64,000 nt of DNA from Golubevia sp. BC0850 (GCA_012976225.1 JAAVVG010000036.1:1-64000), one strand, 5' to 3'. Positions 13,101 through 24,210 are shown, counted from the first letter of the stretch. The notes: a model not told the origin generated them from the sequence alone. Numbers and translations are program-made.

Positions 13101-13204
13101 GGATTAAGGAAGGCTGCTGTTGGATTAGTTGAAGCTGAAATTGAAACTTGAGGTTGAATTGGACTTGGATGTCCATTGGTTCGAGTACGAGTAGATGAAC
13201 TCAT
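10111..13204 (-). CDS. ERG7: Lanosterol synthase (2,3-oxidosqualene cyclase)
   Basis: Cyclises 2,3-oxidosqualene to lanosterol, the committed step of ergosterol synthesis, at the ER or lipid-droplet membrane. The ATG at 13204 opens [11 protein letters not shown]; exon 1 ends at KDGGWGL. The next exons give [19 protein letters not shown] and [20 protein letters not shown]. The catalytic proton-donor motif is present as [10 protein letters not shown] (DCTAE). QW-type repeats are visible ([31 protein letters not shown]). The C terminus reads [16 protein letters not shown] and ends FTVENLV at 10111. Several introns of about 80-300 nt interrupt it; the first contains a 15-bp repeat (12581-12625). 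The start lies 328 bp from the divergent WHI2-like gene. Confidence 0.97.
12581..12625 (+). repeat. 15-bp tandem repeat, three copies, inside an ERG7 intron
   Basis: Three adjacent near-identical copies of TCATCCGATCCTCTA, with single-base variants at two positions. They lie in the first intron of ERG7, just after exon 1, so they do not affect the protein. Confidence 0.9.
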
Positions 13205-13532
13205 CCTATCCTATCCTATCTGTGCAGGAGATGAGAAAGTAGTAGGTAGATAAGAAAGAGTCAGTTCAGAAGAAGCCACCAACCAGCATCTGATCTTCAT
13301 TGCCCGATGACCGGAACTCTACTAGGCTCTCCTCCAACTCTCTATTCTCAACGTCTCATAACCAATTCCATCTTAGTTAATTCTTTTCATCTTGAATTTC
13401 CTCGTTAAAAAGTTTCATTTCTCACCTCTAGACCCAACTCAGTTCACCTGACTTAGATCCAACTCAACTCGAACCCTTGTCCAGGGACCTTCAACGTTTC
13501 CCTTCAATCCTACCTCACCCTCTCCTTCAACG
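13205..13532. promoter_or_regulatory. Divergent promoter, ERG7 / WHI2-like
   Basis: 328 bp between divergent start codons. Next to the ERG7 ATG is a short CCTAT repeat (about 13203-13218). The side next to the WHI2-like gene is rich in CTC/CAAC pyrimidine runs. No sterol-regulatory element could be called with confidence. Confidence 0.55.
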
Positions 13533-15638
13533 ATGCAAGATTCTCAAGACATTTCAACAGATGACAATACTCTCTCAAGGTTGAATCTAGATTTAAGAGG
13601 CAATCGATTCGTCATCGAAAGGGAAACTTTGATGAACCTACCTGAATCCATCTTGTTATGCCTTTTTCCTAACGGTCTAGTTCTAAGCAGGAATCAGAAT
13701 GGTGGTCAGAATGGGCTCAACGATGATGAAGAAGATGAAGATGAGGAGGAAGTTTACGTCGTTGATGTGAGTAGCCCACTTAGGCAGTGGGATGGGATGG
13801 GATCGAATGGGATGGGACCTTGCCTCTGGAAAGGTGCGAGATAGGGGATCGAATGTTTGTGAGATGGAAAGTATTCTAGTCTCTATAAGATATCGGATTA
13901 GATTCTATAGATCTAATCCTTGGTAGTGAGGACAAGTTGGCGGCTTTCTCCAAGGGCCTTTGGAGGGTTAGTGGAGAGTAGATGGATCTCGAAACTATCT
14001 ACCTTCTTTCTTCTCATCAAGTGAACCACCTGCTGAAAGAGATTGAATGAACGTCACTATGTCATTCTTGAAGATTCCATATCCACTAGAGGTCTGGAGA
14101 AGGGAGAGCTCGAATTGAAGCCTATCAGCGATTTTGAGGACCTTGAAAAGGGTCATGCCGACTCAAATGAACCTCCGCTTTTAGATTCTTGTTCCAAGTG
14201 GGATACATAAGCATCTAGATTGAAGGAATTCATGCTGTCAGAAAGATTCAATCGGACAACTGATGGTTCAGTGTGCATTAAAGAGCGCTCTTGCAGTGTC
14301 TCCTTTTCGACTTCCCTACCTTTCAGTAGATCCAACCTCGTTCTCTTGATTACTGATCTCTATCATCCCCTCTCTCTTTCCCCCCTCAAACTCTCTTCTT
14401 CCTCCAGTTCGACCCGCATTGTCTCTCCTACGTTCTAAATTTCTTTTCCTCCTCTCAAGATTCATTTTACGGAACTTCCACCACAACCGGACGTTTCCAA
14501 GGACTTTCTTCATCACATTCTCAATTCCCCTCATCATCTTCCGGAGAATTTGTAGATTCAATGGGAATGCCCTTATCCAACAATCCGCTTTTATCTAAAC
14601 AAGCCATCATAGTTTTAAGGGAAGAACTTGAATATTTCGCTATTCCTCCTCCTCCTAATACTGAAGAAGAAAAACTTCAGTTGAAGAATTTGGAAGGACT
14701 AAGTGAAAAAGAAATCGAAAAGTTGGAAACTACTAATCCAAATAATGGTAGACCAACTGAAGGATTACAGAAATTGAAGGAAAATAGTGGGAAAGCTCTT
14801 TTGGATAGGAAAATGATTTTCACTGCTTTACAGAGAAATGTTAATAAGGAAAACAATATGGCTGAACAACATTTGATTGACATGCTTTGTATGAGGTGAG
14901 TAATTCAGAGATTCTAATCCCCTTTTTTCCCCTTTCTAAGAGAAAGATAATCTACTAACAAATCCCGAGAACTCCTTCCTTTCCTTTCACCTCTCAGTGG
15001 TTTCTCACGTTCTGATTCCTGGGGCTTCCGAGCAGTAGAACCATCTCGTTGTTGCATCACTTCCATAGCTTTAGTTCTCTTAAAAACAGGAATTCAACAT
15101 GCAGGAGATTCACCAGATTCACAACAAGAGCAAGCAAAGAAGGATGGTAGAGGTGAAATTGAATTGGAAGAAGGTCCTGGTGGAATGAAAATAGATGGTC
15201 AACAATTAGCTACGGCTCAAAAATTGTTATTGTTTTGGAGGAAACCTGCTAGGAAATGTTGGTGGGATGGTGTGGATGTGGTTTTACCTATCAAGGAAGG
15301 TCAAATTCCTTTGAAAGGTGATGCCAATCAGAAGACGAAGGAAAATGCAAAGCAGGGCTTGGTAACTACGGACGAAAATGAAGTTGGTGGAAATGGAATG
15401 TCTGAAAAAGAAAAGGAACTTTTGGAAAGTGGTAATGGTAGGAAAGTTAGAGTTTGGGCCAGAAGAGTTTGGACTTTGGAATTGAGCTTGGTGAGTTTTG
15501 GGAAAAGAGTTATTCTCTCCCCTTTTTAGTTTCTGCTGTTTCAAGGAAACAAATTTCAAGAGGATTGATTGAAACCGATAGATGGAGTTGCTGACTCGTA
15601 TTCCCCTTCCCCTTCCCCACGCCTCGCCGGTTCCCTAG
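13533..15638 (+). CDS. WHI2-like BTB/POZ-fold protein
   Basis: Resembles fungal Whi2, a protein with a BTB (K+-channel tetramerisation-like) fold that in yeast works with the phosphatases Psr1/Psr2 in the general stress response and TORC1 restraint. Exons are 13533-13766, 14408-14895, 14998-15490 and 15582-15638, giving 423 residues. Exon 1 has the BTB signature RGNRFVIERETLMNLPES followed by LFPNGL and an acidic loop. Exon 2 continues directly with DFDPHCLSYVLNFF, so the 641-nt intron between them is real although unusually long. Exon 3 gives SGFSRSDSWGFRAVEPSRCC and VRVWARRVWTLELSL. The last exon (MELLTRIPLP, stop at 15638) is the least certain part. I recognise the family but cannot show the biological role here. 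Confidence 0.78.
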
Positions 15639-16303
15639 ATTTAAGATACCCCCCTTCCCCTCCCTCTACGCCTACTTCCTATTCTCACTATCAACACCTC
15701 AAACCTACTCTTCAATGTCAAACACCCTCTCTTCAAAAACCTATTCAAAAAGCAATATATCAAACTCTCTCTTTCTCTGCACACAATATGATGACTCTCT
15801 CCAACCCACTCTCTTTTTTCCTTGTACATAGGTTCTTCTTCTACCTGTTTTCTTTTCTATGTCATTTTTTCGAACGTCTTATTCCCTCTAATCCTCTCAA
15901 CCTTCCAATTTTTCGACATGCCCAATCTACTTTTTCGTCAGTTCTTATCTCTTTCCCATCCCCTCCGGTGTCTCTATTCTTTTATTTCTTCCATTTTCAC
16001 TTCTTTTGTCTTTCGCTTTGTCTGTCTTTGTTTTCATCGCTCTTGAGTAATAGTCAATTGCATCGCCTCCCCAAGCACATATTCGCTCGCACAGTCTAAA
16101 TATTAGCCTCTAATCAACATTGTGTAGCTCCTTCATATTTCATACGAGTCAAAGAGCTTCGATTTCCATTCCTCGCCTTGATTCACACATTCACACTCGG
16201 TGGTTTGACTCGGTCCTTCGATCACACTCCACTCTTACTGATTGTTCTATCGGAATCGCACTTCTTCCTTTCCAACCCACCGTACTACTACCATTCCACA
16301 AAC
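15639..16303 (+). other. 3' UTR of the WHI2-like gene and promoter of the DUF2470 gene
   Basis: 665 bp, very pyrimidine-rich on the plus strand, with long CTC, TTC and TTTC runs between 15640 and 16030. The open frames across it are low-complexity and look non-coding. It holds one Pumilio-type octamer (15823-15830). The last about 150 bp precede the DUF2470 start codon. Confidence 0.5.
15823..15830 (+). promoter_or_regulatory. Candidate Pumilio-family mRNA element TGTACATA
   Basis: Exact match to the TGTANATA consensus bound by Puf3/Pumilio proteins, on the sense strand 185 nt after the predicted stop of the WHI2-like gene. It is a single short motif, so chance occurrence is possible. Confidence 0.3.
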
Positions 16304-17458
16304 ATGTCTGATTCATTCAAGCAGAGAGAAAAATCCATCGTGGATCACATGAACAAGGATCATAAGGTGAGTAGAAGCACTGAGGCAGCTGACTGCAGCA
16401 CATCCGGTGAACCGGCAAGCAGATGGAAGCTCAGACAGTCTTCATATGATGTGTAGAGGATCAAGGAGCACGTGGAGGAAAAGAATCCTTACATTTGGAG
16501 TAAGGTGGAAGAAGGGATGGGAGGATTGCGAGGATGGAGTAGCAGCCCGAAGCTCTGAGAAGATTGGATGATGGCAACAATCTTGAGGAGAGGAACCCCT
16601 TCCTCCGACCAGTGCAACGCTTCATAGTTCTTCAGACTGGAAGAATTTAGATTCTGCTCAGTAAAGAGGGACACCAGATTTTTCTGCTTGAGCCCGGGAC
16701 TCACTTTCATCCTCTCTCGCCCTCAGGATTCTCTCATGGCCATGGCTCACTACTATTTAGAACTACCCAGACCACCTGTGTCAGCCAAGATGCTCAACCT
16801 GAGTTCGACCGGATTCGAAGTGGAATACAAGATCATGAACTCAGTTTGGAGCCAAAACAAGCCAAGGATCTCTAAGATTCTCTTCCTACCTCCTCTCAAG
16901 ACTGCCGAAGAAGTTAGACCGAGAGTCGTCTCTATGGCTGAGGAATCAGAAATCAAGAGGAATAGGAAATACCCAATCATCTACTCTCCTCCTAGAGATT
17001 TCATCCTGATGTTCAGTGCATTGGCTGTCATTGCTCTTTTGAGAAGTGACAGTTTAGCTCAAAATATGCCTTCCTTCTTGAGTTCCCATTGGAATGAAAT
17101 CAGGAGTCATACTGGTGGAAAGAAGACTTTGGATCTCTTACTTGGTGTTTTGATCAAGGCTCATGTGAGTATTCGTGTCTGATAAAGAGTTGAGACAGAG
17201 CTTTTGAACTGATTCGCTTCTTCTCCCTCCCCTGCAATCCTTCATCTCGATTCAATTCTCCCTTCTCTGATTCTCTTCTCACCGCAGCTTGTTGAAGCTG
17301 TTGGTATGGCTGGTTGGTCCTTCTACAAAGGTGCTTCTCTTGGTGTCGCTGTGAAGTGGACTCTAACTACTTTCATCGTCGGATTCCCCTCCTTCTTCAA
17401 GTTCAACCAATTGAACAGTCTTCTTCCCAAGGTAGCAACCAGAGGCAAGGTAGAATAG
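16304..17458 (+). CDS. DUF2470-domain membrane protein
   Basis: Protein of 223 residues in three exons: 16304-16366, 16727-17164 and 17288-17458. The short first exon gives MSDSFKQREKSIVDHMNKDH, the typical start of a DUF2470 domain (a small fold related to haem-utilisation proteins). Exon 2 continues with DSLMAMAHYYLELPRPPVSA and a domain ending near residue 110. PRDFILMFSALAVIALL then looks like a membrane segment, and exon 3 (LVEAVGMAGWSFYKGASLGV) looks like another. Families of this layout occur in many fungi as uncharacterised proteins; I make no functional claim. The first intron is 360 nt, long for this window, but the HxNxDH motif split across it supports it. Confidence 0.82.
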
Positions 17459-18086
17459 TTGATGAGAGACCTTGTAGAACTGGAAATGTAGAGTGATTGA
17501 CGAGTATTTTGTAATGGTATTGCTCTTCCAACATATGGTATTCTTAATGCTCTTTCAGATTGGAGCACCGTCCTGTGCTTGGTCAAATGGTGATGTTTGA
17601 ATTCGAAGTTCTTGACCTGGAGAGCGAGAACTCGAGAATATCTCCTTTTTGAGCTGGAGATCCCCAGTTTTATCCTTTGGGGATCATCGTGACGTAAAGA
17701 AGAAGCTGAAGTCAAAAAGGGTCGCGTTTCTAAAGATAAGGTCCTGGAGGGATTGAGTTTAAAATTTCGGTTCCGACTTCGCTTACAGGCTTGCCAAGTC
17801 TAAGACACAACCTAACTATCAGGTCAACAAGCGATAGAAGCTTCTATCGCCCTCCCCGAAGGGTTTTCTCTCCTCCCCTCACACGAGCTGGGATTCTAAT
17901 CTTTTGTAATTTGTAATCTGCATTTCAAAATCGTCAAAGTGTGTACCCAAAAGGATCTGCTTCGGCGAGAATGTCTGGGTTGTAGTTTGGGGTACAAAAG
18001 GGAGAAGATTTTCTTTCCTTTCTTTATTTTCACTTTCTTCTCTCCTCTGTCATCTCTTAGAAATCACTTTCCACTCTCTAGTCAAG
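17459..18086 (+). other. Intergenic region with a perfect palindrome
   Basis: 628 bp between two plus-strand genes: 3' UTR of the DUF2470 gene, then the promoter of the LVIVD gene. From about 18010 it becomes T/C-rich up to the ATG. It contains the 20-bp palindrome at 17831-17850. Confidence 0.5.
17831..17850. repeat. Perfect 20-bp palindrome
   Basis: GCGATAGAAGCTTCTATCGC equals its own reverse complement. It lies 236 bp before the start codon of the LVIVD gene, or in the far 3' region of the DUF2470 gene. It could be a binding site for a symmetric dimer or a hairpin in RNA; with no loop it would form only an imperfect hairpin. Confidence 0.9.
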
Positions 18087-19814
18087 ATGCGTTCCTTCAT
18101 CCCCCTTCTTTCAGCCCTCTTCCTGGCTCTATCTCTGGCCTCTTCTGCTCTCTCTCAAGATGTCGCCGGATCTCGTCAGATGCAACCTCTCATGCAAGCT
18201 AAGATGGCTTCTCGCGAACGATGCAGAAAGGAAGGCATGTGTGGAAAATGGGTCTCAAAGAAGAAGAAGAACGTCAAGGCCAAGTGCAAGAACGGGTTCG
18301 CAGGAGAATATCCGTGTAACGGAATTGATCTTCTCTCTCAGTTGACTAACGACGAGATGGGCTCTTTTACTGGAGGTGAATCAGGAGCTGGGGAAGGAGC
18401 TGATGTATGGGGTTGGTCCCATCAAAAGAGAGAGGTTGGTAGAGAGGAGATCGACGGTCGACGGTCGACGAACAAGCTGTGTCGTTGACACCTACAATTT
18501 CCCTTGCCCCCTACACAGTTCGGTATCTTTACTCAAACGGACGGGACTTCGTTCGTAGAAGTCTTAGGCTCCGGAAAGATGAACTTTCTAGGTCGTTTAG
18601 GGACTCAGACTGTTCCCTCTTTGTGGAGAGACGTCAAGGGTGAGTCTGAATTTCTTCTCCAGGATACTCTGTCCTCGAGTTCTCTTCTGACAGCTTTTCA
18701 TCATTATTCTCCTCCTGTTTCGACAGTCATGGGAGATTTCGCCTACATTGGATCTGAAGCCAGAGGCCATGGAATTCAAATCTTCGATTTAAAGAAGCTA
18801 CTAGACCCAAAGCTTAGACGTTCTCCAAAGACATTCTCTATCACCGATGACGTCATCGTCTTTACAAACGAGGTGGGTGTTTCGGAGCCTTTTCAAGAGA
18901 ATGACGTCCGAAGAGGAACAGAGAAGAGAAAGGCCATGCACTTTGTTCTAACACTTCTCTACGTCCTCCCTACCAGAACGTTGGAAGCTCACACAATGTG
19001 GTCCAACATCCTTCGGGAAATATTCTGGTTGTAGTTGGAGCCAAAGGATGTCGCGGTGGTCCTATCTTCGTTGATGTGACCGATCCACTCACTCCTAAGG
19101 AGATCGGGTCTTACTGTGACGACGGCTACACTCACGATGCTCAGATCGTGGTTTACAGAGGACCAGACACGAGATATTTAGGAAAAACGATCATGACGGC
19201 TTATAATGAAGACACGTTGACCATTTTAGACATTTCGGGTAAGTCGATAGGTCTCGATCGTCTCTTCCATTTGTCGTCTCCTTCGTGTCTCAATTTTTGG
19301 CATTCTTCTCCCCATCCTTTCAGACATCACAAATGTACAGCAGATCTCAAGAACCACATATCCAGGAGCCTCTTACACCCATCAAGGATGGTTTACCGAT
19401 GACACCATGTCCACTCTGTTGATGGACGACGAACTCGACGAAGAGAAAGACTCGGGGAACACCCCTGGTGGAAGGACTGCTACTTACGTTTGGGATGTTT
19501 CTGATTTACAGAATCCAGTCCAGACTGGAATCTACAACTCTCCAGTGACCTCAATCGACCACAATCAATACGTCGTCGATGGACTCAGTTACCAAGCCAA
19601 CTACGCTTCTGGACTCCGAGTTGTCGACACGACTGGAGTCAAGACTGGCGGCGCTGCTGCTTTGAAAGAGGTAGCCTTCTTCGATGTCAGACCAGAAGAT
19701 AACGTAGTCGACTTCTTCGGTTCTTGGTCAACTTTCATTTTCCCATCGGGTAACATCCTCATAAACAGTATCGAAAGAGGAGCTTTCGTTGTCAAGCTGC
19801 AGAAGCACAAGTAG
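18087..19814 (+). CDS. Secreted LVIVD-repeat / choice-of-anchor B-like protein
   Basis: Predicted extracellular protein of unknown activity. The N terminus MRSFIPLLSALFLALSLASS is a clear signal peptide. After a Cys-containing segment (RERCRKEGMCGKW) come repeats typical of LVIVD/choice-of-anchor B proteins: VWGWSHQKREFGIFTQTDG, SLWRDVKVMGDFAYIGSEA, HGIQIFDLKKL, GPIFVDVTDPLTPKEIG, HDAQIVVYRGPDTRY and ASGLRVVDTTG. These probably form a beta-propeller-like fold. Exon 1 is 18087-18434 and exon 2 is 18519-18639; further introns follow before NVGSSHNVVQHPSGN and before the ITNVQQISRTTYPGA segment. The exon 1/2 junction was chosen because it restores WGWSHQKRE-FGIFTQTDG in frame. Stop at 19814. Confidence 0.85.
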
Positions 19815-20355
19815 TTCATCCTCAATTTCTTACCATTTGTACGCATCTCTTTTTCTAACGAATCTAATGAATTCTAATTGCTCTTCGGGGATGCATTGCT
19901 CGATAGAGAGTCGAAGCGACACGAGAATCTTGCAAGTGGCAACAGAACGCTCCTCACGCCTCACACTTCATCTCTGAACTTGGCTCAATTTGGAACTTCA
20001 GATCTGATGAGGGCTACATATTCCAGGCCAAGATTAGAGCAAAAGGCTCGGATTGAGTGGAGAGAAGAAGTCGGTCAGCTTCCCCTACCCCTACACAAAC
20101 ATGCCACTTCTCCTTCCCTCGCCACTTAAAACCACCATGCGTCCACGTAAATGGCTTCAAACTGTGGCCGCAAACGTTCCGGCTGGCATCTCGTCTTTGG
20201 GTTCAGATTCACTTTCGTCGTCTAAAAGAAGCGACATCTCCAGAACCGATCGTATGATGGGCAGGTTCTGTCAATTTGTCAAAAAGGCAGAAAAAAAGGA
20301 GTCAGAAAATTGAACTAAATTGGACTGAAATGAATTGAACTTTGGACGAGTATTC
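19815..20355. other. Convergent intergenic region
   Basis: 541 bp between the 3' ends of the LVIVD gene (plus) and the uncharacterised minus-strand gene. No coding-like frame or RNA gene was recognised. Confidence 0.45.
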
Positions 20356-21374
20356 TTACCCAAGATCCATTAACTGGGCTCGCGTAAATCCGATCTCCTC
20401 CACCTGTATTCGATGTTTTTCGAGGATCTGGATCCGTGAAAGTGAATGACAGAGAGAGAGAGGCGAAGATGAAAGATGTCAGCATTCTGTTCTAAGGGGG
20501 GCCGGCGTCAACCTTTCATACTCACAGATTTTCTAGTTTCGAAGGCACCTTCATAGCACATTTTTGCTTGTCCAGTAATGATGACTGGTAGACTACTCTT
20601 CTCGCAAAAGATTCGTAATGCATCTAAGGAAGAGCACTGTTGGCTGTCTTCGAAATGGAATTCTATCCTTCCCTCCTTTCTATCTTGACTCCCAAGTTTC
20701 CCCGAATAACCAAGCATAGCTCTAAAGAAATCCCAGACCCATGGATCCTTGATTTGTCTGATCATGCTAGCTGAGGAATAATCTTTAATCCCACCCTTGA
20801 CGATGATCTCAATCTTGTCTAGTCTGAGTTGATGATCATATTTGGCAACCGTTATGATACAAGTGAATAGTTGAAGAGGGATAGACAGTGATCTTAAGGT
20901 TGAGGAAACTTGGTGAAAGATTTGACTCCAACGTTTCAGAATATTGATCCTCAAATAGTTCCTACACGACAAGCTGCCACAGTCTAGTTGTATGTCACAA
21001 TTACATGACCGGCGACGGTCTAGTTTGATGTTACACTTTTTACACCAGCAACGTTCTGGTTTTATGTCACAAGGGACTAGAGAACCTTGGTCGAAATTTC
21101 TAACTTCAAAATGCTTGACATGTTTGAGAACTGGAAGTAAAAGTTGAAACTGGGAGCTGACGTGAATTCTGTTTGTGCCTGCTGAATTGGAAAAGCTGAT
21201 GATCAAAGTATGAATTGCTTCACATATGATGGGATTGTTTTTGAAGAACCTGATCTTCTTTGGTAAATCGGCTGAAAGAGCACCGTCATGTAAAGTGAGC
21301 CTGTAGATTCTAGTTGAGAAAAGTGAAGAATGGAGGGAGGAGCAGGTTATAGCGAGGTTGTTCATCGGGTTCAT
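20356..21374 (-). CDS. Uncharacterised protein, possibly F-box/LRR-related, with a cysteine-repeat insert
   Basis: I do not recognise a specific family. The main exon (down to about 20523) encodes about 280 residues. The start, NLAITCSSLHSSLFSTRIYR, resembles the segment just after the F-box in many fungal F-box proteins, but no F-box precedes it. Near the middle is a Cys-rich stretch of three imperfect repeats, CDIKPERCWC, CNIKLDRRRSC and CDIQLDCGSLSC. The rest is amphipathic (LRSLSIPLQLFTCIITV, DPWVWDFFRAMLGYSGKLG). A gtgagt donor after TRKS and an acceptor near 20434 would add a short final exon ending VEEIGFTRAQLMDLG at 20356; this is tentative. Without the splice it stops at 20508. An upstream exon carrying a true F-box could exist. 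Confidence 0.5.
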
Positions 21375-21516
21375 CTTCGACTCGAAGGGGTGAATCTTGA
21401 TTTGACTTTGAGATTGTCGAGATAGAATGAGATAAGGAAGGATTGAATTTCAAAGCTCCACAGGTAAATTATTTGAAACTTTCTGGTTTTGAGGGAGAGC
21501 GAAAGGTTCCGACTCG

Positions 21517-21606
21517 ATGGCAGGCCATGTATCTGCTCTACGTTTAGCTAGACTGGCTCTTGAAGAGATTGCTGAAGAGAATTGGGCCATTCTAAATAGA
21601 CTCTAA
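21517..21606 (+). promoter_or_regulatory. Candidate upstream ORF in the RCM1 leader
   Basis: A complete 29-codon frame from ATG (21517) to TAA (21606), starting MAGHVSALRLARLALEEIAE. It ends 99 nt before the chosen RCM1 start codon at 21706 and is in another frame. Composition (Ala, Leu, Glu) is coding-like. It could lower or regulate RCM1 translation, or be a small exon of an alternative transcript. It also lies in the region upstream of the divergent gene at 21374. Confidence 0.4.
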
Positions 21607-21705
21607 GTAACGGAATTGAGGCTTGAGAAGAAGAATGATGCGGTGAAAGGTGATGGAGTTGAGAACAAGAATCATAATTCTCTTGATTCTTATCACCACA
21701 CTCGG

Positions 21706-24210
21706 ATGTCGGATTTCTATCTTCGAGCTGCTAGAATTCTAGACTTTCATTCAATTCAAAACAGTTCACTCAAATCATTAGTCAAATCGAATTCAAAGGA
21801 TGAAGCAGACTCAAAAAGACTCTTGAAGCTCACAATCAGCACTCTAGAATTCTTGACCGTCTTGAGACAGTTAATTCAAATCACTGGCATTCAGAACCTG
21901 GAGAGTAAGGCTTTTGGCGAGAGAGGAAACAAATCGACGGAAAATCAATTTAGAGGAAAGGGAAAGAGTAAAGACAATGGCAAAGGCAAAGGGAAAGCTG
22001 TGGAAGAAGAGAAAGATTCAAAAAACAAGCCAGCAACTTCCACCTCATCTCCATCCTCAACCTCTCTACTTCTAGTCCTGCTTCATGATTTACTTTTCTC
22101 TCCTAGGAATCAGATCTCATCTTCTTCAAGTTGGCCTCCTAAGGTGGCTTTGGAGAGACATAAGGCAAGGCTCAAAGCTGAACTCATCAAAATTCAACTC
22201 AAGACTGGTGCTAGTAGATTGGTAGACCTCAAGTCTGGTGGAGAAGAGAGGAAAATTTCCGAAAGGATTCCAAGATGGATCAGGATCAATGAGCCAAAGA
22301 TCTTAAAGGAGGCTTGCTTGGAGATGTTGGCTAAGAGTCAATGGAAGGAGGCTGGAGAGGATGCAAAGAACGGAGTCGTTCTGAAGAAGTGAGTCATGGA
22401 TCCTGTCATCAGGATGGTACGGAAGAGAAACTGTTCATGGGTCTTGGAAGAGAGGGAACATTCATTTCGAGCCAGCTGCTGAAGCATTTTCCTTCCTTCC
22501 TTCCAGTCGATCCTTTCACTCTACGCCGCATCTCCCAAATCTACTTTGCTTCCATCCCTCTCAAACTTCCCAACTTCTAGCAAGTCCTCTGTTTCAGTCT
22601 GGCTCAATAATCATGCAAGATCTAGCTTCCTGCTTCCCGGCACAAGCGCTTGTCGGAGACGCTCCCCTGACGGCAGAAGACAGATTCATCGATGCAACTT
22701 CTGCTCCTGGAAACAAGACTTCGCATCTAAGTGGCTTGGTCGAGATGAGACTCAATGAGATCAGAGAGAATCGCTCGACAGGTGGGGAGAAGAATCCGAG
22801 CGGGAGTCTGGAAAAGGGAATTGCAAGAGTGAGTTAGAGAGAGTCTTCTTTTCTAGATTTAGACCCAAGGCTACTTTCTTTCGCATTCTCTCTGTAAAAA
22901 AATTCTCACCAATACTTTACTCCGCAGGTAACGGCTTTCGAACACTCTCCCGCTAGATTCAAGACGCTTTCCTCTCTCCTCTCGAAATTCAGCTGTTTAT
23001 GCGACGAGTCTGAGAAGAAATTTCAACTTTCGAACAAATGGAAAGGAAGGGGAGGAAATGGCTTCCAAGGAAACCCAAAGGTTGATTCCAGCAAACGCAA
23101 GAGGGATGGGAACGGAGCAGCAGCTGAACTCAACTCTCGTGCCGTAGGTTCTAGAAACGTGGAGCCAGTCCTCTCAGACTTCTTGACCACAGATCCCTTC
23201 TCAGTGCAATGGAAAGATGTCAGTCATATGCTGCTGGATCCTAGTTGCAGTGGTTCTGGAATTGTTGGGAGAATGGACTAGTGAGTTTCCTCTCACATTT
23301 TTCTCTCATCTTCTTTATTAGGGTCCCATGCTTTCTACTCTGACCCGATCCATTTGTTCTTTTGCGCTTCTGATTGATTTCAGCCTTACGGAAGGATCTG
23401 GAAATGCGTCCTCGGCTGCCGCGGGAGTAGGCGCAGAGAATGAAGAGGAGGTAGAAGAGCAAGAAGGGGATGGAAGGTCCAAGGAGAATCAGAGTCCTAA
23501 GAAGCAGCGGGAATCCAGACTTCTGAAATTAGGAGAGTTCCAACTGAAGATGATTCAGCATGCCATGAAGTGTGAGTTCTTTGGAGGCTCCGACAAGTTC
23601 TTGTCAAGCTAGACTGACCGCAATCTCCCCTTTGTCTCAAGCAGTTCCATCGCTTCGGAGATTCACCTACTCAACTTGTTCTATCCACGCCGAAGAGAAC
23701 GAGCACGTTGTTCTGAAAGCTCTTCAATCAGCAGAAGCCAAATCTCAATCTTTCAATCCCAATTCCACCTCAAAGGCTATCTCGAAAAAGTTCACTCCTT
23801 GGAGAGTAGCTCCTAGATCTAAAGTCATTCCGACTTGGTCAACACGTGGAATTCCAGAAGAATGCGGTCAGGATAGGATTTTGGCTGATTCTCTCGTGAG
23901 ATCAACTCCTGGAGGCGACACTTCCAAGTTCGATCTGGAAGCTCTGTCTCCCGGAGATGCTCACAAAGAATCATGTAATGGTTTCTTCCTCGCTCTCTTC
24001 GTCAGAGATGAGATTGAGGGAGAAGAGGCTGGAGCGGAGGCGGAGACGGAGACGGACGTTGAAGAAGAGAATCAAGGAGAGGATGAAGAAATCGAGGTTG
24101 AAGGAGAGCCCAACGGCAAAAAGAGGAAGTTGAATAAGAAGAAGAAAGACGCGAAGAAGAAGAAGAGAAAAGCTTTGAAGGAATTGGAGACGGAGGTGAA
24201 GGTCAAATAA
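21706..24210 (+). CDS. RCM1: 25S rRNA (cytosine-C5) methyltransferase, NSUN5/Rcm1 family
   Basis: SAM-dependent RNA m5C methyltransferase of the nucleolus; yeast Rcm1 methylates one cytosine of 25S rRNA during 60S assembly. The ATG at 21706 gives MSDFYLRAARILDFHS, the normal family start. Exon 1 (21706-22388) holds a long Lys/Gly/Ser insert and RIPRWIRINEPK. Exon 2 starts at 22507 and gives PHLPNLLCFHPSQTSQ then SGSIIMQDLASCFPAQ. The SAM site follows (FIDATSAPGNKTSHLSGL). The first catalytic motif is DPSCSGSGIVGRMDY and the second is RRFTYSTCSIHAEENE, with the catalytic Cys in TCS. The C terminus is very Lys/Glu-rich (stop 24210), fitting a nucleolar protein. Family Cys residues and SAM loop are intact. 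Confidence 0.93.

Noticed and set aside
15640-16099. Long plus-strand frame after the WHI2-like gene
   Set aside because: It becomes a Phe/Leu/Ser-rich translation of TTC/CTC tracts and cannot be joined in phase to the gene.
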